Source: Vicinamibacterales bacterium (GTDB lineage Bacteria > Acidobacteriota > Vicinamibacteria > Vicinamibacterales > UBA8438). Taken from it: DNA of 64,000 bases. Every line of letters begins with the position of its first letter. Within the stretch, counting starts at the first letter, position 1. The translations under genes and the position numbers were made by a program. The DNA lies in the NCBI GenBank assembly GCA_958296065.1, contig CATQHX010000018.1:1-64000 (forward strand), read 5' to 3'. Below are positions 16,807 through 24,403 of the stretch, one piece after another. A model generated the notes under the pieces. It was not told the DNA's origin and ran no database searches. It worked only from the letters and a program-made list of their open reading frames with translations.

Positions 16807-17595
16807 ATGTCCGGACTGCGGGCTCGTTTCTTGTTGCCGTTCGTCGCCGTCGTAGCTGCCGTTGCCGCCCAGGCGCCGGCGCCAGCCTTCGCCCAGTCCG
16901 ATCCGATCGCCATCATCGATCGCGTAGACCGCATGCTGCGGGGCGACTCGAGTCACGGCACCATGACGATGGAGGTCGTGACCGAGAACTGGGACCGCAG
17001 CATGACGATGGAGGTCTGGTCGCTCGGCACCGACTACAGCCTGGTGCGGGTGCAGGCTCCGCGGCGGGAGGCGGGCACGGCGACGCTGAAGGCCGAGGAC
17101 GACATCTGGAACTACCTGCCCAAGGTCGACCGCTCGATCAAGATTCCGGCGTCGATGATGGGCGGCTCGTGGATGGGATCGCACTTCACGAACGACGACC
17201 TCGTGAAGGAGAGTCGGCTCATCGACGACTACGACATCGAGATCGCCTTCGAGGGCGAGGCTGACGGCGTCGCGGTGTGGGATTTCCTTCTCACGCCGAA
17301 ACCGGAGGCCCCGGTGGTCTGGGGCAGCATCGAGTACCGCATCCGGCAGGGCGACTACATGCCGTTGTGGACGAGGTTCTACGACGAGGACGGTGAGCTC
17401 GCCCGGACCATGGAGCACAGCGCATTCACCGAGATGGACGGGCGCCTCCTGCCCGCGGTGATGAACATGTACCCGGCCGACAAGCCGGGCGAGCGGACCA
17501 CGATGCGCTACGAGGACATCGAGTTCGACATCGACGTCGAGCCGTCGTTCTTCTCCCTCCGCAACCTGCAGGGCGGGCGGGGCCGGCGCCGGTGA
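16807..17595 (+). CDS. Outer-membrane lipoprotein-sorting (LolA-like) protein
   Basis: A 262-residue secreted protein with signal peptide (about 1-29, ending APAFAQ). The mature part follows the LolA-like pattern: DPIAIIDRVDRMLRG, GTMTMEVVTENWDRSMTM, then a half-barrel core with WNYLPKVDRSIKIP and MGGSWMGSHFTNDDLVKESR. Proteins of this type bind lipid or lipoprotein in the periplasm and are encoded next to FtsX-type ABC transporters. The ATG follows GGGGGTGAGC. Its stop overlaps the GTG of the next gene (GTGA), so it is coupled to the permease. It is divergent from the FAD reductase with 180 bases between them. Confidence 0.85.
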   Translation: MSGLRARFLLPFVAVVAAVAAQAPAPAFAQSDPIAIIDRVDRMLRGDSSHGTMTMEVVTENWDRSMTMEVWSLGTDYSLVRVQAPRREAGTATLKAEDDIWNYLPKVDRSIKIPASMMGGSWMGSHFTNDDLVKESRLIDDYDIEIAFEGEADGVAVWDFLLTPKPEAPVVWGSIEYRIRQGDYMPLWTRFYDEDGELARTMEHSAFTEMDGRLLPAVMNMYPADKPGERTTMRYEDIEFDIDVEPSFFSLRNLQGGRGRRR

Positions 17596-18851
17596 AAGAG
17601 TCGCCCTGGCCGCGCATCGGCTGGCGCAATCTCGGACGGAACCGGAAGCGGACCGCACTCACCGCGATCGGGCTCGGGGTAGGCTACTTCGCCTGCGTGT
17701 TCGTTGTCGGGTGGTCCGAGGGGATCATGTCCGAGCTGGTCGAGAACGCGACCTCCCTGGTCAGCGGACAGATCGAGATCCACGACGCCGAGTACCGGCC
17801 GGACCGGAGCCTGTACGACACCATTGGCGGCCGGGAGGGCGCCGACGTGGAGGGGCTGCTGCGCGCCATCGACGCGGACGAGGCCGTGGTGGCGGCGGCG
17901 CCGCGCGTCTACGCGGGCGGGCTGGTCAGCTCCGGCGAGGCTACGTCCGCCGGCATGTTCCTGGGGATCGACCCGGCGCGCGAGGTGGCGCTGACCCGCT
18001 TTCTCGACCCGCTGGCCGCGGGCGCCCTGCCCGTCGCCGGCCGCTACGAGCTGGTCATCGGGGAGGAGATGGGCCGGCAGCTTTCGGTCGGCGTCGGCGA
18101 CGAGCTCATCCTGGTGGGCTCCGGCGCGGACGGGTCGATGGCGAACGATCTCTACACGGTGGCGGGGATCTACCGGACCGGGATGGTCGAGTTCGACGCC
18201 TCGACCGTCGTGATGCCGATCGGCGATCTGCAGGAGCTCGTGGTGCTCGATGCGGATCGCATCCACGAGATCGCGGTCGCCACGGCCGAGCCCGACCTGG
18301 CCCGCGATGCCGCGCAGCGCCTGTCCGGCGTGCTCGACGTGCCGGCGCGGCCGATCGTCGTCGCTTCCTGGGGGGAGCTGAACCCCGTGCTCGCCGAGTA
18401 CGTCGCCCTGGCGGAGTCCTTCTACTGGCTCATCATCGTCATCGTCTTTGCGGTGGCCGCCTTCGGCATCGCCAACACGATGCTGATGGCCACCTTCGAG
18501 CGGCGTCGGGAGTTCGCGGTCATGCTCGCGCTGGGGTCCACGCCGCGGGCCGTCGTGGGCATCGTCCTGTCGGAAGCGCTGGCCATCGGCGCCGTCAGCC
18601 TCGCCGGCAGCGCCGTGTTCACGTTTCCGCTGATGGTGTGGCTGTACAACGCGCCGCCGAGCCTGGAGTGGCTCTACGGGAACGTCACCCTGCAGGGCGC
18701 GCTGCTCACGCCGAGCCTGCGCGTCGGCTACAACGTGCCGGCCTGGACCTGGGCGTCGGTCGGGCTGCTGCTCACGGCGCTGCTCTCGGCGCTCTATCCG
18801 GCGGCCCGCGCCGCCCGCATCCCGCCGGCCGACACGCTGTCGGGGCTCTAG
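17592..18851 (+). CDS. ABC transporter permease, FtsX/LolC-MacB type (first)
   Basis: A 419-residue inner-membrane protein with one TM near the N terminus (about 24-42), a large periplasmic MacB-type core domain (about 50-275) and three TMs at the end. The FtsX domain reads FAVAAFGIANTMLMATFERRREFAVMLALG and ends LYPAARAARIPPADTL. This topology belongs to ABC systems that use mechanotransmission, such as LolCDE and MacB, and extrude lipoproteins or other periplasmic substrates. It starts at GTG overlapping the LolA-like stop. A paralogous permease follows four bases later, implying a heterodimer. Confidence 0.92.
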   Translation: MKESPWPRIGWRNLGRNRKRTALTAIGLGVGYFACVFVVGWSEGIMSELVENATSLVSGQIEIHDAEYRPDRSLYDTIGGREGADVEGLLRAIDADEAVVAAAPRVYAGGLVSSGEATSAGMFLGIDPAREVALTRFLDPLAAGALPVAGRYELVIGEEMGRQLSVGVGDELILVGSGADGSMANDLYTVAGIYRTGMVEFDASTVVMPIGDLQELVVLDADRIHEIAVATAEPDLARDAAQRLSGVLDVPARPIVVASWGELNPVLAEYVALAESFYWLIIVIVFAVAAFGIANTMLMATFERRREFAVMLALGSTPRAVVGIVLSEALAIGAVSLAGSAVFTFPLMVWLYNAPPSLEWLYGNVTLQGALLTPSLRVGYNVPAWTWASVGLLLTALLSALYPAARAARIPPADTLSGL

Positions 18852-18855
18852 AGAC

Positions 18856-20133
18856 ATGCACGCCAGGGTTCTCGTCGTGCTCGCGATGCGCAACCTGCGC
18901 CGGCAGTTGCGGCGGACGCTGCTGACCGCGTCGGCCATGATCATCGGCGGCGGCCTGTTGATGTTCTCGCTCTCGTTCGGCGACGGGAGCCACGAGCAGT
19001 GGATCGACTCGGGAGTGCGGCTGGGTACCGGACACGTGACGGTCGAACGGCCCGAGTTCCGCGTGCGCCGCCGGATAGACGACCGCCTGCCGGCCGAGAT
19101 ACGGCGCACGGTCGAGGACGCGTTCGCGTCGCCCGAGATCGCGCCGTATGTCGTCGCGACGTCGTCGAAGCTCAGCATCAACGGCCTGGCCAGCTCGGCT
19201 GCCGGGGCCCGTCCCGCGCAGATCATGGCCGTCGACCCGGTGACCGAATCGAAGTTCGGCATGCTGGACGAGCGGGTGGTCGAAGGCCGTTACCTGGAAC
19301 CGGACGACCGGCTGGCGGCGTACGTGGGCGTCGAGATGATCGAGAGCCTCGAGTTGCGTCTCGGCTCGCGTTTCGTCGTCCAGGCGCAGGACACCGAGGG
19401 CGAGATCGCTGGGCAGTTGCTCCGCGTCGTCGGAACCTTCAGCAGCGGCGTGCCGGAGGTCGATCGGGCGCTGATACACATGCCGCTGAACACCGCCGGG
19501 GAATGGCTCGGCTCGGAGGAGGACGTCACCAACGTCGGGGTCCTGCTGGACGGCAGCGCCGCCACCGCACGCGTCGCCGACCGGCTGGAGCGGGTGCTGG
19601 CCGACCCGGTTGCGCGCGGCGATGCGCGCGTGATGCGGTGGCGCGAGGCGGACCCGGCGCTCGCCGCGGCGGTGGCCATCGACGACTTCGGCAACTATCT
19701 CGTCCAGGCGTTCCTGTTCACCATCATCGCGTTCGGCATCGTCAACACCGTGCTGATGTCCGTGATGCATCGGCATCGCGAGTTCGGTGTGCTGCAGGCG
19801 CTCGGGCTGACGCCGGGGCAGACCGGCACGGTCGTGCTGCTTGAAGGGTTCACGCTGACCGCGATCAGCGGGTTTCTCGGCGTCGGCCTCGGCCTGCTGG
19901 GCACGTGGTACTTCCTCGGCGACGGCCTGGACGTCAGCGGGATGATGGAGAACATGGACGAGATGACCTTCTCGGGTGTCGCCGTCGACCCGGTCATCGT
20001 GCCGCTGTTCACCGCGCGGCGCATCGTTCAGGTCCTGGTGTTCATCCTCTTCGTCGGCGCCCTGGCGTCGATCTACCCGGCGTTGCGGGCGTCGAGAATC
20101 GACGTGACCGAGGCGATGAAGTTCGACCGTTGA
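18856..20133 (+). CDS. ABC transporter permease, FtsX/LolC-MacB type (second)
   Basis: A 425-residue paralogue of the preceding permease with the same layout: N-terminal TM in LLTASAMIIGGGLLMFSLSF, periplasmic core, and a C-terminal FtsX domain beginning FTIIAFGIVNTVLMSVMHRH and ending IYPALRASRIDVTEAMKFDR. The Glu/Arg coupling-helix area (HREFGVLQALGL) that contacts the ATPase is intact. It would pair with the first permease and the downstream ATPase. The start ATG is four bases after the previous stop. Confidence 0.92.
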   Translation: MHARVLVVLAMRNLRRQLRRTLLTASAMIIGGGLLMFSLSFGDGSHEQWIDSGVRLGTGHVTVERPEFRVRRRIDDRLPAEIRRTVEDAFASPEIAPYVVATSSKLSINGLASSAAGARPAQIMAVDPVTESKFGMLDERVVEGRYLEPDDRLAAYVGVEMIESLELRLGSRFVVQAQDTEGEIAGQLLRVVGTFSSGVPEVDRALIHMPLNTAGEWLGSEEDVTNVGVLLDGSAATARVADRLERVLADPVARGDARVMRWREADPALAAAVAIDDFGNYLVQAFLFTIIAFGIVNTVLMSVMHRHREFGVLQALGLTPGQTGTVVLLEGFTLTAISGFLGVGLGLLGTWYFLGDGLDVSGMMENMDEMTFSGVAVDPVIVPLFTARRIVQVLVFILFVGALASIYPALRASRIDVTEAMKFDR

Positions 20134-20179
20134 GCTGGCGTACCGTTCCGATCCGGCGCACCATCCTCGGAACCATGCA

Positions 20180-20892
20180 ATGAGCCCCATCACCGATACC
20201 GACAACGCCGCAGTCCGGACCAATGGGGTCTGGAAGATCTTTCACCAGGAGGCCGAGGAGGTGCAGGGCGGTCCGCGACGTCAGCCTGACCGTCGACCGC
20301 GGCGAGTTCACCGCGCTGGCCGGCCCGTCCGGGTCGGGCAAGACCACGCTGCTCAACCTGATCGGCGGCCTGACGCGGCCGTCGCGGGGGCAGGTCTGGG
20401 TCGCGGGGCGCGAGGTCAGCGAGATGTCGAACCGGGAGCTGGCGCAGCTCCGCCTCGAACAGGTCGGGTTCGTCTTCCAGGCCTACAACCTGCTGCCGGT
20501 CCTGACGGCGCTGGAGAACGCGGAGTTCCCGATGCTGCTGCAGGGCGTGGATGCCGCCGAGCGGCGCGCCCGCGTCCGTGAGCTGTTCGCGAGGACCGGC
20601 ATGGACTGGTCTGGAGGACCGGCGGCCGGGGAAGCTCTCCGGCGGGCAGCAGCAGCGCGTGGCGGTGGTGCGGGCCGTGGCCAGCCGCCCGGCCCTGGTG
20701 CTGGCGGACGAACCCACCGCCAACCTCGATTCCCACTCGAGCGAGGCGCTGCTCGATGTGATGGGCGAGCTGAACCATGACCTCGGGGTCACATTTGTCT
20801 TCGCGACCCACGATGCCCGCGTCATGGAGCGCTCGCGGCGCCTCGTGCGCATGGTGGACGGGAACATCGACTCCGACGAGACCCGCGCGTGA
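20180..20892 (+). pseudogene. ABC transporter ATPase (LolD/MacB type), two frame breaks
   Basis: The nucleotide-binding subunit for the two permeases. The product is spread over three frames. MSPITDTDNAAVRTNGVWKI comes first. After an extra G near 20270 (CAGGGCGG where CAGGCGG is expected) the reading continues in VSLTVDRGEFTALAGPSGSG with Walker A, then the Q-loop VGFVFQAYNLLPVL. After a second extra base near 20605-20615 the signature LSGGQQQRVAVVRAV, Walker B ALVLADEPTANLD and H-loop FATHDARV follow. All catalytic motifs are preserved, so the breaks are recent or are sequence errors. The stop overlaps the GTG of the next gene. Confidence 0.8.
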
Positions 20893-22104
20893 CCGTCCGG
20901 TCGGCTGCCGTCGTGCTGTGCATCGCCGGCCTGCTCGCCGCCGCGGCGCCGCCGGCCGCGGCTCAGTCGAGCTGGCTCACCGGCTACGTGCTGACGGTGC
21001 CGCTCTTCAGCGGGTCGACGGCCCTGTCCGACAGCAACGCCAGCAACTTCAACCGCTTCCGGCTGTCCACCGAGCCGTCTCTCGGGCCCTTTGTCGGTCG
21101 AGGTCGGCCTACGAGCACGCCGTCACGTTCCAGCAGAGCGTCACGCCGCTGAGCCTCGGCCTCGGCGGGCTCGTCGACATCCAGAGCGGCGGCGAGTGGC
21201 TCGATCTGCAGGGCACGATCTCGAGCCACGACCAGCGAACACATGCTGTGGCGCCACCGCTTCGACCGCCTCAACGTGGCCTGGTCGCCGACGGACGCGG
21301 TCGAGCTGAGCGCCGGGCGCCAGGCCATCTCATGGGGCACGACCCAGGTTCCTCACGCCTGCCGATCCGTTCCTCCGCCTTCAGCCCCACCGACCCGTTC
21401 CAGCGTGTACCGGGCCGGCGTCGACGCCGGCGCGCCTGCGGATCTACCCGAGCGCGCTCAGCGAGATCGACATCGTCTTCCGGCCGAGCCGCACCGCGGT
21501 GGGTGAGGAGGTCACCGCGCTGGCGCGGGGCTTCGCCACGTGGCAGAACTGGGGGCTCTCGGCGTGGGGCGGCTCGCTCTACGGCGACCCGGCTGGCGCC
21601 GTCGGCGCTGCGGGTGGCATTGGGCCGTGGGCCGTCAGGTTCGAGGCGGTCGTCCGCGACTACCACGGGACGGTGGTCGGACGCGGCAGCCATCGGCATC
21701 GATCCGGCTCTTCCAGGTCGCCGAGCGGCGATCTCACCATCGCGGCGGAGTACCAGCGTGACGGTCGCGGCGCGGAGGGACCCGACGAACTGCTCACCGT
21801 GCTGCAGTCCCGCGAGTTCCACCGCGGCGAGTACCAGGTGTTCGGCCGCGACGAGGTCGCCGTAACCGCGGCGTACCAGATCCACCCGCTCTGGAGCGTC
21901 ACCGGTACCACGATCTGGAACCTGAACGATCGCAGCGCGCTCGTCTTCCCCGGCTTCTCCTACTCGGTGAGCAACGAGGCGTCGCTGGCCGGCGGCGTGT
22001 TCACCGGCACCGGGGCCAGCGATTTCGTGCCGGGGCAGCCCCTGCCGTCGATCTACGGTCTCGCGGGGCTCACCGGCTACCTCTCGCTGACCTGGTACTT
22101 CTGA
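20889..22104 (+). pseudogene. Outer-membrane beta-barrel protein, multiply frameshifted
   Basis: Begins at a GTG overlapping the ATPase stop, with a signal peptide ending APPAAAQ. Barrel-like sequence then jumps between frames: TGYVLTVPLFSGSTALSDSN, VTPLSLGLGGLVDIQSGGEW, HMLWRHRFDRLNVAWSP, RLRIYPSALSEIDIVFRPSR, and a long final part ending GLTGYLSLTWYF with the terminal Phe typical of outer-membrane proteins. At least five small indels are needed, several in short homopolymers such as CCCTTTG near 21090. No other stops occur between breaks. It is probably the outer-membrane partner of the upstream ABC exporter; its family is not recognised. Confidence 0.65.
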
Positions 22105-22218
22105 GTCGGTTCACGAAAGATCCTTGCGTTTGACCCGTCTGCCGAGCGATCATGACCCTGCTTCGGTCGGCCGGGGCAGAATGTGTTCGTGCGTCGAGTC
22201 GTCCTGGAGGAGAGGTAG

Positions 22219-23220
22219 ATGCGCCACAGACTTCTTGGATCCGCAATCGTCGTGGCCGCGGCCGCGATCCTGGTAGCCACCTCCGGCGTCGCCCGCGCCC
22301 AGTCGGGCGGCGACGACAAGGTTTGGGAGCCGCCCCGCACGGCGGACGGACAGCCCGACATCTCGGGTGTCTGGACCAACTTCGACCCGACGCCGTTCGA
22401 GGCGCCGGACGACGCTGATCTGGAGCGACTTGCGCCGCTGGCGGCGTGGTTCCCCGGCAGCAACACGCCGCAGCGGGCGCCCGCGATGCCGGATTCCGAC
22501 GCGGACAGGCGACGTCCGCCGCAGGGACCCTGGGGCGACGGGCCGGGCAGCGCCCCGCGCAACGAACGCCGGCGTTCCATGGTGGTCGAGCCGTCGAACG
22601 GCCGGATCCCGGTGCGCGACCACGCACGGGCGACCCGCGACTACAACCTCATTCACCTGACCGACTCCTACATGAACCACACGCCGTGGGAGCGCTGCAT
22701 TACGCGCGGCGTGCCCGGGGGGATCTTCCCGCCCGGCTACGGCGCGGGCTATCGGATTCTCCAGACGCCGGGCCACGTCGTCATCCTCTACGAGATGATC
22801 CACGAGGCGCGGATCATCCCGATCGACGACCGTCCGCTGCCCCCGGGCAGCATCCGGATGTGGAACGGGGCGTCGCGCGGCCGCTGGGAGGGCAACACCC
22901 TGGTGGTCGAGGTGGGCAACTACAACTCCAAGGGAGCGATTGCGACCAACATCGCGACCCGCGGCGCCCGCGGGATCCCGCGCACCGAGGACTTGCGCGT
23001 GGTGGAGCGGTTCACGATCGCTGGCCCGGACACCCTGGAGTACGAGGTGACGATCGAGGATCCGGCCATCTACACCGATACCTGGAAGGTGGCGATGCCG
23101 CTGAACCGGGATGCCACGTACACGCTCTTCGAGTACGCCTGTCACGAGGGCAACTATGGCCTGGCGAACAGCCTGAGCGCGGGCCGGGCCGAGGATCGCG
23201 AGGCCGCCGAGGGACGGTAA
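22219..23220 (+). CDS. Secreted CHEGNY-motif hypothetical protein (paralogue 1)
   Basis: A 333-residue protein with signal peptide (about 1-29, ending GVARAQ). After it come the family opening TADGQPDISGVWTNFDP and conserved blocks SMVVEPSNGRIPV, YGAGYRILQTPGHVVILYEM, IHEARIIPIDDRPLP, SRGRWEGNTLVVEV and, near the C terminus, LFEYACHEGNYGLANSL. The same blocks recur in the next gene and in the gene at the right edge. The family is common in Acidobacteria and has no known function that I can state. The recurring His/Asp/Trp blocks suggest a secreted enzyme or binding protein. The start ATG follows GGAGGAGAGGTAG. Confidence 0.8.
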   Translation: MRHRLLGSAIVVAAAAILVATSGVARAQSGGDDKVWEPPRTADGQPDISGVWTNFDPTPFEAPDDADLERLAPLAAWFPGSNTPQRAPAMPDSDADRRRPPQGPWGDGPGSAPRNERRRSMVVEPSNGRIPVRDHARATRDYNLIHLTDSYMNHTPWERCITRGVPGGIFPPGYGAGYRILQTPGHVVILYEMIHEARIIPIDDRPLPPGSIRMWNGASRGRWEGNTLVVEVGNYNSKGAIATNIATRGARGIPRTEDLRVVERFTIAGPDTLEYEVTIEDPAIYTDTWKVAMPLNRDATYTLFEYACHEGNYGLANSLSAGRAEDREAAEGR

Positions 23221-23245
23221 CGCGGACCGAGGGACGGTGACCCGA

Positions 23246-24292
23246 ATGGAGAGACCGGTACGTTTCGCCGCAATCGTGCCGCAAGCTGTCGCGCTGGCAG
23301 CCTGTCTGCTCGCGCCGGCCGCAGCCGCCGCCCAGACGGAGACGGACGCGGGGTACAAGGCGCCGCGCACGGCGTGGGGCCATCCCGATCTCCAGGGCCG
23401 CTACACGATGGAGACCTTCACTCCGCTGGAACGGCCGGAGCACCTGGCGGGGAAGGAGTTCTTCACGGAGGAGGAAGCCGCCGAGCTGCAGGAGTTGCTG
23501 ACCGCGGAAGGGGTCGATCCTCTCGCGGGCAACGTCCTCGCGCTGGATGACGAGGCGCGGCGGCAGGATCGGCTGTACCAGGACAGCGACACGCACTACG
23601 ACAACTCGGTCTGGCTGCGGGGCAACACGCCGAAGGGGTTGTCGAGCCGTCGGACTTCGCTGGTGGTCGATCCGCCGGACGGTCGGATTCCGCGCCGGAC
23701 GCCGGAGGCGGAGCGGGCTGCGTCAGACCGGCGCGAGGCCCGGCGGGGGCGCGAGTTCGAGAGCCATCTCGTGCGTCCGTTCTCGGAGCGGTGCGTCGTC
23801 TGGCCGCACGAAGGGCCGCCGATGGTGCCGCCCGCCTACAACGACATCCTCCAGATCCTGCAGACGCCGGACTACGTGGCGATTGCGCCCGAGTTGCGGA
23901 CCAACAAGCCGCGCATCATCCCGCTCTCGGCGGGTCCGCGCATATCGGATCGCATTCGGCTGTTTCAGGGTGACCCGCGCGCCTGGTGGGACGCCGACAC
24001 GCTTGTGGTGGAGTCGACCAACTTCACGGGCAAGACCCTGTTCCGCGGCGCGGCGACCGAGGAGCTGATCGTCATCGAGCGATTTACCCGTGTCGATGCC
24101 GACACGATTCGCTACGAGTTCACGGTTGACGATCCGCGGGCGTGGACCCGCCCCTGGAGCGTCGAGATTCCTATGGTGCGGCGGGACGATCCGATGTTCG
24201 AGTACGCCTGTCACGAGGGCAACTACGACGTTCGCAACATTCTGACCGTCAACCGGAATCTGGAGAAGCAGGCGGCGGCCCGAGAGCAGTGA
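23246..24292 (+). CDS. Secreted CHEGNY-motif hypothetical protein (paralogue 2)
   Basis: A paralogue of the preceding protein, 348 residues, with signal peptide (ending AAAAAQ) and the matching blocks: TAWGHPDLQGRYTMETFTPL, SLVVDPPDGRIPRR, CVVWPHEGPPMVPPAYN, ILQTPDYVAIAPEL, RAWWDADTLVVESTNFTGKT and PMFEYACHEGNYDVRNIL. It begins 25 bases after the upstream stop; an in-frame GTG at 23237 is an alternative start with GAGGGA closer to it. The two genes probably form an operon. Sequence divergence between them is high, so the duplication is old. Function unknown. Confidence 0.8.
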   Translation: MERPVRFAAIVPQAVALAACLLAPAAAAAQTETDAGYKAPRTAWGHPDLQGRYTMETFTPLERPEHLAGKEFFTEEEAAELQELLTAEGVDPLAGNVLALDDEARRQDRLYQDSDTHYDNSVWLRGNTPKGLSSRRTSLVVDPPDGRIPRRTPEAERAASDRREARRGREFESHLVRPFSERCVVWPHEGPPMVPPAYNDILQILQTPDYVAIAPELRTNKPRIIPLSAGPRISDRIRLFQGDPRAWWDADTLVVESTNFTGKTLFRGAATEELIVIERFTRVDADTIRYEFTVDDPRAWTRPWSVEIPMVRRDDPMFEYACHEGNYDVRNILTVNRNLEKQAAAREQ

Positions 24293-24403
24293 TTCGCGGG
24301 TGAGCCTGCACGAGCGATAGACGAAGCTCGGCGACACCGTCGACCGGGCGCGTTCGGGCACGCAGGGTCGCCCGTCGTCGATGATGACGAGGAGCGGAGG
24401 CAC

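Noticed and set aside
16627..17658. Extension of the FAD reductase frame upstream to give a protein of 861 residues
   Set aside because: The extra N-terminal sequence is antisense to the LolA-like gene and has no domain; flavoprotein sequence begins after the ATG at 16626.
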